64,000 nucleotides of DNA, taken from assembly GCF_014489635.1 (NCBI RefSeq), contig NZ_CP060828.1:558001-622000 (forward strand), written 5' to 3'. The notes beneath the pieces were generated by a model. That model did not search any database and was not told the origin of the DNA. It saw nothing but the letters and a program-made list of their open reading frames with translations. A program made the position numbers and the translations under genes. This DNA is from Streptomyces roseirectus (GTDB taxonomy: Bacteria; Actinomycetota; Actinomycetes; Streptomycetales; Streptomycetaceae). Shown piece by piece: positions 53,241-61,837 of the stretch; position 1 is the stretch's first letter; each line of letters begins with the position of its first letter.

Positions 53241-53913
53241 GAGCTGACTCCATTTCATACTCGGCTCACCATCGTTACGCGGCAGTAGTGTTGATCTTGC
53301 CCGCAGGACGGCGAAAAGACGACGAGATCTCGGCAACACCTCACGGCCCACGGCGCGTTCGCCATGACCGTCGACCGTCGCCAGGGCACGGTGGCGCCCG
53401 GCGCGGCCCGCAAGAGTCGAAGGGACGGACCCGCGTCCGACAGACGCGTGTCTAGGGTCTGTTCAGCCGCCGCGGACCCCCCGCTCCGCGTACCGGCCCC
53501 CCGCCTGACTGGCTCTCCCCCCGGCGCCGGGCGCGTTCCCCCTGGAAAGGAACGCCGCACATCCGGCTCGACACCCCATTTTCGGACACACTTTCGATTC
53601 CTCGATGTCATGGCGAGTCGAACACGCTAGCGTCGAAAACACGCCCGTCGCACGATTGTCGTATGTCTCAACCGCATCGCGCGACGGCCGCCGCAAGGAA
53701 TGACGGGAAGTGATCGGCGCCGGTTGAAACGCGGCGCTTTTTGGACAGAATCAGAAGTTGAGCACCCGTCAACCACCCCTCCACACCGCCTTGGCAAGAT
53801 CTTCTTCCGCCAACCACCTCAGGTGACAAGGTGGTTACGCCCGGGGCTGAAGTGACCGGGATCGCCGGGGCAGGCGACTCACGGCACACGGAGTTCTGCT
53901 TTGATCTGATCTC
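53241..53913. other. Long divergent intergenic region (about 670 bases) between the KS-ACP and GAF genes
   Basis: This is the longest non-coding stretch in the window and less GC-rich than its surroundings at about 53575-53790. I see no gene with Streptomyces-like codon use. It must hold the promoters of both divergent units. A near-palindrome GACAGACGCGTGTC lies at about 53438-53451. I found no clear known regulator site or RNA fold by eye. Confidence 0.45.
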
Positions 53914-54954
53914 ATGGACTCCCTCTCACCTGAAGAACTCCGTCTCGCGGGCGAGCAGCGCCGGCTGCGACTGCAGATTCTCGGCCTCAATTCGGTCGGC
54001 GCGGAGGCCACCTTCGACCGGGTGGCGCGGCTCGCGGCCGGGTTCACCCAGTCGCCCCTGGCCATGGTCAACTTCATCAGCGACGAACAGCAGATGTTCC
54101 GCGGCATGTACACGCCCCCCGGCGATCCGGGCGAGCGGACCGACGCGGCGGGCAACGCGGTCACCTTCGACCTCAGCAACCTCACCCGCGAGGCCCCCGG
54201 CGACTACGGCTTCTGCCCGCACGCCGTCGCGATGGGCTCCCAGCTCGCGCTGGACGACGTGTTCGACTACCCGCGCTTCAAGGGCAACGCCCTCGTCAAC
54301 GACCTCGGTGTGCGCTCCTACCTCGGCACCCCGCTGCGCGACAACACCGGCATGATCCTCGGCACGGTCTGCGTCGCCGACTTCAAGCCGCGCACCTGGG
54401 ACGCGCAGACCCGGGAGGGCATGAAGGAGCTGGCCGACACGCTGCTGTCGGAGTTCCGGCTGCGCGACAGCCTGCTGGCCCAGCAGCAGGAGCTGTTCGC
54501 GGTGTTCGACGGGGCGCCCTTCCCGATCATGCTGACCGAGGGCCCCGAGCACCTGCTGCGCTACGCCAACGGCAAGCAGGGCCAGGCGTTCGGCATGGTC
54601 CCGCAGTTCAGCCGGGGCCGGCACGTCCTGCCGGGCCTGGAGGCGATCGGCGTGTTCAACGCGATGGACGACGCCTTCCGCAACGGCCAGACCACCACGC
54701 TCAGCGGCGGCCGCATCAAGACCTACGACTCGCCGTCGCCGCAGGAGTTCGACTTCCTGTGCACCCCGGTGCGCACCTCCCCCACCGCGCCCGTCAGCGG
54801 GATCCTCACCGTCGCCATGAACGCGGGCGGCCAGAACTCGGCCACCCAGTCCCACGCGTTCGCCGCCAACGTCCAGCAGCGGTTCGAGCAGATGGGCAAC
54901 GGCGCCCTCGCCGGCTCGAACACCCCGGTGGACTTCTTCGGCCCCCGCCACTGA
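53914..54954 (+). CDS. GAF-domain protein, probable cytoplasmic sensor
   Basis: 346 residues. The GAF domain is about 25-180 (ATFDRVARLAAGFTQSPLAM, YGFCPHAVAMGSQLALDDV, VNDLGVRSYLGTPLRDNTGM, LGTVCVADFKPRTW), with a Cys at 101 and a His at 103 that could bind a cofactor. A PAS-like region follows (LFAVFDGAPFPIMLTEGPEH, RYANGKQGQAFGMV). There is no kinase, phosphatase or DNA-binding domain. It is divergent from the KS-ACP operon across a long regulatory region, so a regulatory link is possible but unproven. The start ATG has no clear ribosome binding site. Confidence 0.8.
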   Translation: MDSLSPEELRLAGEQRRLRLQILGLNSVGAEATFDRVARLAAGFTQSPLAMVNFISDEQQMFRGMYTPPGDPGERTDAAGNAVTFDLSNLTREAPGDYGFCPHAVAMGSQLALDDVFDYPRFKGNALVNDLGVRSYLGTPLRDNTGMILGTVCVADFKPRTWDAQTREGMKELADTLLSEFRLRDSLLAQQQELFAVFDGAPFPIMLTEGPEHLLRYANGKQGQAFGMVPQFSRGRHVLPGLEAIGVFNAMDDAFRNGQTTTLSGGRIKTYDSPSPQEFDFLCTPVRTSPTAPVSGILTVAMNAGGQNSATQSHAFAANVQQRFEQMGNGALAGSNTPVDFFGPRH

Positions 54955-54966
54955 GCCCCCACCGCC

Positions 54967-54997
54967 TACGGCTGACCCACCGCACAGGTCAGCCGTA
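54967..54997. terminator. Bidirectional terminator between GAF and flavodoxin-like genes
   Basis: TACGGCTGACC (54967-54977) pairs perfectly with GGTCAGCCGTA (54987-54997), loop 9 nt. It lies 12 bases after the GAF stop and 6 bases before the stop of the convergent gene. Confidence 0.85.
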
Positions 54998-55003
54998 CCC
55001 CGC

Positions 55004-55456
55004 TCACTCCATCAGCCCCGCCGCCAGCGCCGCCCCCAGCTCCCAGCACGCCTCAGTGTCCCCCTTCGCCGGCTCCCCCGTCACCGTCACCGGCTCCACC
55101 GCCCGGCGCCACCCGAGCCCCGTGGTGATCGTGTCCAGCGCCCGCAGCGCGCCGGTCGTGTCGCTGCCGCCGTGGACGTAGGCGCCCCAGGGGCGGCCCC
55201 GGGTGGTGTCGAGGCAGGGGTAGTAGATCTGGTCGAAGAAATGCTTGAGGGCGCCGGAGAGGTAGCCGAGGTTCGCCGGGGTGCCCAGGAGGTAGGCGTC
55301 GGCGGCCAGGACGTCGGAGGCGGTGGCCGCGAGCGCGGCCCGGCGGACGACGCGCACGCCCTCGATCCCGGGCGCGCTCGCGCCGGCGACGGCGGCCTCG
55401 AACAGGGCCTGGCAGTTCGGGGAGGGGGTGTGGTGGACGATCAGCAAGGTGCGCAC
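55004..55456 (-). CDS. Flavodoxin-like NAD(P)H-dependent FMN reductase family protein
   Basis: 150 residues with the flavodoxin fold: LLIVHHTPSPNCQALFEAAV (phosphate loop), AADAYLLGTPANLGYLSGAL (FMN isoalloxazine loop, with the TPxNxGxxSG pattern of the WrbA/FMN reductase group), HFFDQIYYPC and RPWGAYVHGGSDTTGALR. It could reduce quinones or supply reduced flavin. GTG 55456 gives the family N-terminus, although the ribosome binding site is weak. It is downstream of GH127 on the same strand but a hairpin lies between them, so it may be separately transcribed. Confidence 0.82.
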   Translation of the reverse strand: MRTLLIVHHTPSPNCQALFEAAVAGASAPGIEGVRVVRRAALAATASDVLAADAYLLGTPANLGYLSGALKHFFDQIYYPCLDTTRGRPWGAYVHGGSDTTGALRALDTITTGLGWRRAVEPVTVTGEPAKGDTEACWELGAALAAGLME

Positions 55457-55478
55457 GGTCCGTACCGTGCCCGTGCGG

Positions 55479-55514
55479 GAGGGGCACCCGCAAGTCGGCG
55501 TGCGCGTGCCCCTC
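55479..55514 (-). terminator. Hairpin terminator downstream of GH127
   Basis: GAGGGGCAC (55479-55487) pairs with GTGCCCCTC (55506-55514) across an 18-nt loop. It lies 5 bases past the GH127 stop on the minus strand, before the flavodoxin-like gene. Confidence 0.55.
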
Positions 55515-55518
55515 GTGT

Positions 55519-58014
55519 TCAGCGGGCCAGGTCCGCGATCTCCGTCGCGTCCAGGGTCCGCCCGTACACGCGGACGTCGTCCAGGGCGGCTTTCAGGTAG
55601 GGGTCGTTGTACTGGGAGCGGCCGAGCCAGGCGGTGCGGATGTGGTTGCCGAAGTGGCGGGGTTCGACGGTGACGGCGGTGTTGCGGCCCGCTTCGGTGC
55701 CGTCGACGTAGAGGACGGCGGTGCCGGTGCCGTAGGTCACGGCGACGTGGGTCCAGCGGTCCGGGGTCAACTGGGGTGCGTCGATGCGCTGTTCGGCGCC
55801 CCCGCCGCCGGCGGTGATGGCGAAGCGCAGGGTGTCGGCGGAGCTGCGGGGGGTGAGGAAGAGGTTGGCGGTGACGCCGGTGCCGAGGTCGAAGATCCGG
55901 GTCCAGGGGGCGGGTTCGCCGGTGAGGCGGACCCAGGCGGCGAGGGTGTAGGCGGAGGCGCCCGCCAACAGGTCGGCGGCGAGGGCGACATGGCCGTCCG
56001 TCCCGTCGAGGGCGACCGCGCCGCCGGTGCGCCCCCGGGTCCACGTCGCCCCGCCCGCGAGGGTCGCGGTCTTTCCGTTGCCGGTGGCGTCGGACGCGCT
56101 GGTGCCGGTCGTCTCGTCGAAGGGGTGCCAGGCGACGAACTCCGGGGGCGGGGGCGGGGGTTCACCGGTCCGCCAGTACACGGAGTAGTGCTGGTGGTGG
56201 ACGCGGGCGATCGGCAGGAGGGTGACCTGTTCACCGTCGGCCCGCGCTGTGAACCGCAGCGGATCGGCGGACTCCCGGCGCACGCTCGCCACGTCGAGGC
56301 GCGGCATCCAGGGGTTCGCGCGGTCGCCGTACGCGCCGGCGAGGACGACGGGCCCGTGCAGGACGGCCTGGACCTCGGGGTCGTCGGGGGTCGCCTCGAC
56401 GGTGGTGCGCAGCGGGAGGGTGACGTCGACGCGGTCGCCCCGGCGCCAGGCGCGGTCGAGGGTGAACCAGGTGCCGGGCGCCGGACGGTCGGGCAGGGCA
56501 CGGCCGTTGAGCCGGACCCGGGCGCCCCGCGCCCAGCCGGGGATACGGACGACGAGGGCGTGCCGGGCCCGTCCCGCGGTGACCGTCAGGGTGGTCGTGT
56601 CCTGGTCGGGGAGGCGGGTCGTCTGGCGCCAGCGGATGCCCTTGGCACGCCAGTTGACCTCCGAGGGGATGAACAGGTTGACCAGGAGGCGCTGTTCGTC
56701 GTGGCTGTAGATGGTGTCGGCGAACTTGGCGTGGGTCTCCATGCCGGTGCCGTGGTCGCAGGAGAAGTTGGTGTAGTCGGTGGAGTAGGCGTCCTCGGGG
56801 CTCATGAAGGACGGCTGGCGTTTGGCGGAGCCCGGGGCGAGACCGGTGTAGTAGATGTTGAAGCCGTGCGCGGAGTCGGGGTCCTGCTCGCCGAGCATCT
56901 GGTTGAACAGGGCGCGCTCGTAGTGGTCGAGGAGGTCGGTGCGTCCGGGGGCGTGGAAGTGCAGCAGCCGGGTCAGCTTGAGCATGTTGTAGCTGTTGCA
57001 GTTCTCACACGTGCTGTCCGACAACTGGCCCGCGATGACGTCGGGTTCGTGGAACACCTCGCCGTTGCTGTTGCCGCCGATGACGTACGTGTGGTGGCCG
57101 GTGACGATCCGCCAGAAGTTCTCCCCGATCGTCCGGTACCGGTCGTCGAGCCCTTCCTCCCACATCCGGACGGCGCCGACCGCCTTCGGGATCTGCGTGT
57201 TGGCGTGCAGTCCGGCGAGCTTGTCCTCGCCGCGCGCGAGGGGGTCGAACACGCGGGCGTGGGCGAAGCGTTCGGCGACGGCGAGCCAGCGGGCGTCACC
57301 GGTGATCGCGTGCAGGTCGGCGAGGACGTCGTTCATGCCGCCGAACTCGGTGTCCAGGACGCGCTGCATCCGCTCGTACGACAGGCCGGCCGTCCGCCGG
57401 TCCACCCAGTCGCCCTTGCGCAGCACGACGTCGAGGGCCTGTTCGTTGCCGGAGAGCCGGTACTGGTCGACGAGGCCGGCCATGATCTTGTGCAGGGTGT
57501 AGTAGGGCGCCCAGACCCCGGTGCCCGCCTCCAGGCGGTCGAAGAAGCTCTCCGGGAACGCGGACAGGTACCCGGGGTGGAAGCCGGCGGCCGGCGAGGC
57601 GGCCTGGCACTCGGCGAGCGCGGCGACCAGCCGGCGTCCCTTGTCGCGCAGTGCGGTGTCGCCGGTGTTCGCGTGGGTGAGGGCGAGGCCGGACAGGAGG
57701 TGCCCGGTGGAGTGGCCGCGCAGTTCGACGTCCGGGCCTTCCCAGCCGGCGCAGGGCTGGGCCGTGCTGGGCAGGCCGACGTTGAGCCGGAAGGTGTGCA
57801 GCAGCCGGTCGAGGTCCACGAAGCGCAGGTAGGCGGTGTTGCGGCGCTGGTTGTCGCGGAACGGGCCGTCGAGGAGGGCGACGTCGGTGAGCAGGAAGGG
57901 GGCGGTGGGGGCGGCCGTGGGGCGGGGTGTCGCACGGGCCGGGAGCGCGGGGACACCGGTGAGGGTGAGGGTGGTCGCCGCGGCGAGGAACGGGCGTCTG
58001 CCTAGGGGGGTCAA
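55519..58014 (-). CDS. Secreted GH127-type beta-L-arabinofuranosidase with a C-terminal LamG domain
   Basis: 831 residues. A Tat-type signal (GRRPFLAAATTLTLTG) precedes an (alpha/alpha)6 barrel of the GH127/DUF1680 group: LRGHSTGHLLSGLAL, APYYTLHKIMAGLVDQYR, HHTYVIGGNSNGEVF, STCENCNSYNMLKLTRLL and NFSCDHGTGMETHAKFADTI. The zinc-thiolate site normally has two adjacent Cys in the last motif; here the second is Asp (SCDHGTG). A beta domain follows and then a LamG domain (about the last 170 residues, VAWHPFDETTGTSASDATGN). It would release beta-L-arabinofuranose from plant glycoproteins or pectin. TTG 58014 is chosen because GGAGG lies 5 nt upstream; ATG 58041 is in frame but has no ribosome binding site and sits in a palindrome. 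Confidence 0.87.
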   Translation of the reverse strand: MTPLGRRPFLAAATTLTLTGVPALPARATPRPTAAPTAPFLLTDVALLDGPFRDNQRRNTAYLRFVDLDRLLHTFRLNVGLPSTAQPCAGWEGPDVELRGHSTGHLLSGLALTHANTGDTALRDKGRRLVAALAECQAASPAAGFHPGYLSAFPESFFDRLEAGTGVWAPYYTLHKIMAGLVDQYRLSGNEQALDVVLRKGDWVDRRTAGLSYERMQRVLDTEFGGMNDVLADLHAITGDARWLAVAERFAHARVFDPLARGEDKLAGLHANTQIPKAVGAVRMWEEGLDDRYRTIGENFWRIVTGHHTYVIGGNSNGEVFHEPDVIAGQLSDSTCENCNSYNMLKLTRLLHFHAPGRTDLLDHYERALFNQMLGEQDPDSAHGFNIYYTGLAPGSAKRQPSFMSPEDAYSTDYTNFSCDHGTGMETHAKFADTIYSHDEQRLLVNLFIPSEVNWRAKGIRWRQTTRLPDQDTTTLTVTAGRARHALVVRIPGWARGARVRLNGRALPDRPAPGTWFTLDRAWRRGDRVDVTLPLRTTVEATPDDPEVQAVLHGPVVLAGAYGDRANPWMPRLDVASVRRESADPLRFTARADGEQVTLLPIARVHHQHYSVYWRTGEPPPPPPEFVAWHPFDETTGTSASDATGNGKTATLAGGATWTRGRTGGAVALDGTDGHVALAADLLAGASAYTLAAWVRLTGEPAPWTRIFDLGTGVTANLFLTPRSSADTLRFAITAGGGGAEQRIDAPQLTPDRWTHVAVTYGTGTAVLYVDGTEAGRNTAVTVEPRHFGNHIRTAWLGRSQYNDPYLKAALDDVRVYGRTLDATEIADLAR

Positions 58015-58033
58015 CAAAGCCTCCGCCGTACGG

Positions 58034-58047
58034 TTCGACATATCGAA
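58034..58047. promoter_or_regulatory. TTCGA-CATA-TCGAA palindrome before GH127
   Basis: A perfect 5-4-5 inverted repeat in an AT-rich patch just upstream of the GH127 ribosome binding site. It is placed to act as an operator. It does not match the LacI operators of the galactan operon, so a different regulator is expected. Confidence 0.45.
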
Positions 58048-58445
58048 TATCGGGCGTTTCGCCGTGCGGGGTCCACCGTAGGCATCGGGCCAGTGGTGTC
58101 AACGGGGTCAGGGAGGCATGGGTGATTTCCGGTCTCCGGGGTCGGCGAACGGTGGCTGGGCACCCGTCGGTACGGGCGCGGGGCGGCCCGCGTTCAACGC
58201 CAACTGCGGTTTCCTGTACGGAATTTCCGACACTCGGGGGCAGAAGCGCACAGATGGCGGAGCGTTTCGCCGGGAAGTGGCACTCGACCGTGCGAGAGCG
58301 GCCGATGACGGTGTGTACTGTGCTGCGAGTGCCCCACCGGGGCGCCCGTGCCACCCACCCCTCCCCTGCCCTCTGCCCTCCTGCCCCTGTCCTCGTCCGC
58401 CCGTGTGTTCCCGTCGAGCGCCCGGCCCACCCTGGAACCGAATCG
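58048..58445. other. Intergenic region between GH127 and conservon 2
   Basis: About 400 bases without a convincing gene. CGGAATTTCCG at 58219-58229 is a perfect odd palindrome in an AT-rich patch and may belong to the conservon 2 promoter. The reading frame of cvnA2 is open through much of it, but nothing there resembles the family N-terminus. Confidence 0.4.
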
Positions 58446-60485
58446 ATGATCGAACTCCCGGACCTGGCCGTCGGCGGTCTCGCCGCCGGCACGCTGTCCG
58501 CGCTCGCCCTCGGCGGCGGCCTGCTGCGCGCCCGGCGCAGACAGGCCAGACAGCAGGCCGAGATCGCCGCGCTGCGCACCCAACTCGACGGGTCCGTACG
58601 GGCGTTCACCGCCGAGATCGAGCACCTGGCGGGGCGGCGGGTACCCGCCGCCGCGCGCCGGATCGCCCATCCGCACCTGGAGATACCCGGCCCGCTCCAG
58701 CCGCTCACGGCGGGCACCCCGCTCGGGGTCGCGCTGGAGAAGGTCCTGGAGTCGCTGCGCGTCGAGGTGACCGCGCAGCGCGGCAGCGTCGACGCGGCGG
58801 CGCAGGCCGGGATGCGGGGCGCCACGCGCGAGATCCAGGCGGCCCTCTACCGGCTCCAGGACGCCCTGCGCGGACTCCAGCAGCAGTACGACGAACCGGA
58901 GTTGGCGCAGACGCTGTTCCGGCTCGACCACGAGAACGAGCAGTCGCTGCGCCGGGCCCAGGTGACGGCGGTGGTGTGCGGGGCGTGGGTGGGGCTCGCG
59001 CGGGAGGAGTCGCACCTCGTCGACGCGGTGACCGGTGGCCAGGCCCGGCTCGCCGGGTACCAGCGCGTCAAGGTCCACAACCACCTCGAACCCGGCACCG
59101 CGCTCGTCTCGCACGCCGTCGAGCCCGTCGCGATCATCGTCGCCGAGTTGCTGGACAACGCGCTGCGCCACTCGGCGCCGGACACGGACGTCATCGTCGG
59201 CCTGGAGCACGTCCACCACGGGGTGTGCGTGACCGTCGACGACGCGGGCGTCGGCATGACCCTCGACGAGCGTGAGCGGGCGCAGCGCATGGTCGCCGGG
59301 GACGAGCCGATCCAGCTGACCGACCTCGGGGATCCGCCGCGTATGGGGCACGCCGCGATCGGGCGCCTGACCCGGCAGTTCGAGTTGGCCGTCGACCTGA
59401 CGTCGGCGTCGCCGTACGGCGGGGTCCGCGCGGTGCTGCGCATCGGCACGCACCTGCTGACCAGGCTCGATCCCGCGCGCAGGCCCCCGTCGGCGAGCGC
59501 CCCGCGCACGACCCGCAAACCGTCCGAGGTCCCCTGCCCGCAGCCCACGCCCCCGGTCCCCCCGACGCCTCCCGCCCCGCCGACGCCTCCGGCTCCCCCG
59601 GCACCGCCCACGCCTCCGCCCCCGCCGCCCGTGCCGGCACCCCCGTACTCAGCCGAAGCGTCCCCCGCGTACGCCCCCGAGCCCCCGTCGCCGGGCCCCG
59701 CCTTCCACGGCGCCACCGCCCCCGCCGCAGGCCCCTCCGCAAGCCCCGCCCCCGACGACGACTTCGACTTCGACGAACTCCCCCAGCGCCGCCGCCGCAA
59801 CCGCACCGCGCGCCCCTCCCCCAGCGGCAGTACCCCGCTGGGCCCGGTGCCGGGGCAGGAGTGGTCCTCGCCCCGGCGTCCGGCCCGTACCCCGGAGGAG
59901 TCGGCGGCGGCGCTCGGCGCCCTGCAGTCCGGCACGGCGGCGGCCCGCGACGGCTCCACGACCGAGACTCTCCGCCTCACCCCCACCCCCCAGTGGGACC
60001 CCGCCCCCGCGCCCACTCCACGCCCCCCGGTCACCCCGGACCCGGCGGACGACTGGAACCACGCCGGCGCCCCGCCCGAACCGGCCCCCGAACCCCGACA
60101 GCCCCCGGACGACCGGCCCGACGCGCCCGAACGCCGCGCGCTGGACGACACCCACGAGTGGCCCCGCGTCCCCGCCCCCGCCGAGGCCCCGCCGGACGCG
60201 CAGCCGTGCCCCGACGACACGGTCCACCAGTGGCTCCAGGGCCCGGCCGACGACCCTGAGCCGACCCCGGACGCGGGAGCCGAGGAGTGGCCCGCCGCCA
60301 CCCACGAGCGCCCGCCCTCCCACGGCGACGACACCTCGTACGACTGGTCCCGCTTCGCCACCCCGCACACGGCGGCCGAGCCCGAGCCCACCCCCGATCG
60401 TGGCCGCGAGCGCGAGCGCTCCCGCCCCGACGACACCCCCCGAGACTTCGAGCGCACCGAACACCAAGGAGGCCCCACGCGATGA
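58446..60485 (+). CDS. cvnA: Conservon sensor histidine-kinase-like ATPase CvnA (conservon 2)
   Basis: 679 residues. One N-terminal membrane helix (LAVGGLAAGTLSALALGGGL, about 8-27) and no outer sensor domain to speak of. A coiled region (RRRQARQQAEIAALRTQL) leads to a helical part and the GHKL ATPase: IVAELLDNALRHSAP, VDDAGVGM and RMGHAAIGRLTRQFELAVDL. No H-box is seen. Residues about 365-679 are a long disordered tail, first almost pure Pro/Ala/Thr (PTPPVPPTPPAPP) and then acidic with repeated DDTxEW/DDTxxW motifs (DDTHEWPRV, DDTVHQWLQG, DDTSYDWSRF). ATG 58446 gives the family start. The stop overlaps the next gene by 4 bases. Confidence 0.92.
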   Translation: MIELPDLAVGGLAAGTLSALALGGGLLRARRRQARQQAEIAALRTQLDGSVRAFTAEIEHLAGRRVPAAARRIAHPHLEIPGPLQPLTAGTPLGVALEKVLESLRVEVTAQRGSVDAAAQAGMRGATREIQAALYRLQDALRGLQQQYDEPELAQTLFRLDHENEQSLRRAQVTAVVCGAWVGLAREESHLVDAVTGGQARLAGYQRVKVHNHLEPGTALVSHAVEPVAIIVAELLDNALRHSAPDTDVIVGLEHVHHGVCVTVDDAGVGMTLDERERAQRMVAGDEPIQLTDLGDPPRMGHAAIGRLTRQFELAVDLTSASPYGGVRAVLRIGTHLLTRLDPARRPPSASAPRTTRKPSEVPCPQPTPPVPPTPPAPPTPPAPPAPPTPPPPPPVPAPPYSAEASPAYAPEPPSPGPAFHGATAPAAGPSASPAPDDDFDFDELPQRRRRNRTARPSPSGSTPLGPVPGQEWSSPRRPARTPEESAAALGALQSGTAAARDGSTTETLRLTPTPQWDPAPAPTPRPPVTPDPADDWNHAGAPPEPAPEPRQPPDDRPDAPERRALDDTHEWPRVPAPAEAPPDAQPCPDDTVHQWLQGPADDPEPTPDAGAEEWPAATHERPPSHGDDTSYDWSRFATPHTAAEPEPTPDRGRERERSRPDDTPRDFERTEHQGGPTR

Positions 60486-60907
60486 CCACTCCCGAGACGG
60501 GTGACAACACGGCCTGGGTGCTGGAGCCGATCCTGGAGGTGCCGCAGGTGATCGCGGCCGTGATGCTGACCCGCGACGGCCTGGTCACCGGGTACACGGA
60601 CGCGCTCAGCCGGCCGTCCGCCGAGCGCGTCGCGGCGATCACCAGCACCGTGCAGGGCGCCTGCCGTACGGCCGCCGCCGCGTTCGCGGACGCCGAGCGT
60701 GCCGTCGTCCGGCAGGTGGTGATCGAGTCGGACCACGGGTACGTGCTGATCGTGCCGACGGACCACGGCACGTGCGTGGCCGCGTACGGGAGCGCGGACG
60801 TGCGTCTTGACCTGCTGGCGCACCGCGTGCACTCGCAGGTCGCGCGGCTCGGCGAGAAGGCCATGGCGGCCGTGCCCCGAGGAGCCGACGACGCCGGACC
60901 CGCGTGA
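60482..60907 (+). CDS. cvnB: Conservon roadblock/LC7 protein CvnB (conservon 2)
   Basis: 141 residues: WVLEPILEVPQVIAAVMLTR, DGLVTGYTDALSRPSAERVA, VVIESDHGYVLIVPTDHGTC and RLDLLAHRVHSQVARLGEK form the roadblock fold. It overlaps cvnA2 by ATGA at 60482-60485 and cvnC2 by GTGA at 60904-60907, so all three are translationally coupled. It probably links the ATPase to the GTPase as in other conservons. Confidence 0.92.
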   Translation: MTTPETGDNTAWVLEPILEVPQVIAAVMLTRDGLVTGYTDALSRPSAERVAAITSTVQGACRTAAAAFADAERAVVRQVVIESDHGYVLIVPTDHGTCVAAYGSADVRLDLLAHRVHSQVARLGEKAMAAVPRGADDAGPA

Positions 60908-61266
60908 CGGGGCGCCCGGCCGGCCGGCCGCTGGTGCCGGCGTACCTCTCCACGGGCGGGGTCGCCCGCCCGAGCCGGCCGCGCCTCGAGCGGCTGACCG
61001 TCCTCGCCCGCGATCCCGCCGTCCCCGTGCCCCCGGGGCTGCCCGCGGCCGAACTCGCCGTCCTCGACGCGCTGTCGGGGGGCGCGCTCGCGCTGGTGGA
61101 GGTGGCGGCGGTGCTCCGGCTGCCGGTGTCGGCGGTGCGGGTGCTGATCGCCGCCCTGCTGGACAAGGAGCTGCTGCTCGCCCGTGCCCCGATGGCGTCC
61201 GCCGCGCACTACGACCCCGACCTGCTGAAGAGAGTGGCCGATGGCCTCCGCGCCCTCAAGCGTTAG
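60904..61266 (+). CDS. cvnC: Conservon DUF742 protein CvnC (conservon 2)
   Basis: 120 residues: VPAYLSTGGVARPSRPRLER at the N-terminus, then AELAVLDALSGGALALVEVA and AAVLRLPVSAVRVLIAALLD, with the helix-turn-helix-like end DPDLLKRVADGLRALKR. This is shorter and more divergent at the N-terminus than CvnC1 and has no TTA codon. It overlaps cvnD2 by 26 bases. Confidence 0.9.
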   Translation: MTGRPAGRPLVPAYLSTGGVARPSRPRLERLTVLARDPAVPVPPGLPAAELAVLDALSGGALALVEVAAVLRLPVSAVRVLIAALLDKELLLARAPMASAAHYDPDLLKRVADGLRALKR

Positions 61267-61837
61267 CCCCCCGCATCTCCCGGACACCGCGCGGGAGTTG
61301 GTGAAGATCCTGGTCGCGGGCCCGTTCGGGGTCGGCAAGACCACGCTGATCGACTCGGTCTCCGAGATCACCCCGCTGCACACGGAGGAGCGGCTGACCC
61401 AGGCGTCCGCCCACGTCGACGATCTGGCGGGGGTGCGGGAGAAGTCGACGACGACGGTCGCGATCGACTTCGGCCGTATCAGCCTGCCGGGCGGGGTGGT
61501 GCTGTACCTGTTCGGGACGCCGGGGCAGGAGCGGTTCCGGGAGCTGTGGGAGGACATCTCGTACGGGGCGCTGGGCGCCCTGGTGCTGGTGGACAGCCGC
61601 CGGCTCGGGGCGTCGTTCGACGTGCTGGAGCTGGTGGAGGACAGCGGGCTGCCGTACGCGGTGGCGGTCAACGCGTTCCCGGACTCGCCCCGCCACCACA
61701 CGGACGCGCAGGTGCGCCGCGCGCTGGACCTGGAGGCGGACACGCCGATGGTGACGTGCGACGCGCGCGACGCCCACTCGTCGATCGACGCGCTGTTGGC
61801 GCTCGTCGACCATCTCATCCTCAGGGAGGCCAGGTGA
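61241..61837 (+). CDS. cvnD: Conservon GTP-binding protein CvnD (conservon 2)
   Basis: 198 residues, the same length as CvnD1 and clearly paralogous: P-loop VAGPFGVGKTTLIDSVSEI, switch region TTTVAIDFGRISLPGGVVLY, LFGTPGQERFRELWEDI, and VAVNAFPDSPRHH plus VTCDARDAHSS near the base-binding site. GTPGQERF is nearer to the classical DTAGQExx than in CvnD1 (GQDRF). Overlap with the following P450 start (GTGA) couples signalling and P450 expression. Confidence 0.93.
   Translation: MASAPSSVSPPHLPDTARELVKILVAGPFGVGKTTLIDSVSEITPLHTEERLTQASAHVDDLAGVREKSTTTVAIDFGRISLPGGVVLYLFGTPGQERFRELWEDISYGALGALVLVDSRRLGASFDVLELVEDSGLPYAVAVNAFPDSPRHHTDAQVRRALDLEADTPMVTCDARDAHSSIDALLALVDHLILREAR

Noticed and set aside
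53364..53630. A small plus-strand gene in the 53 kb gap
   Set aside because: 88 codons with no ribosome binding site and non-Streptomyces-like codon use; no recognisable protein.
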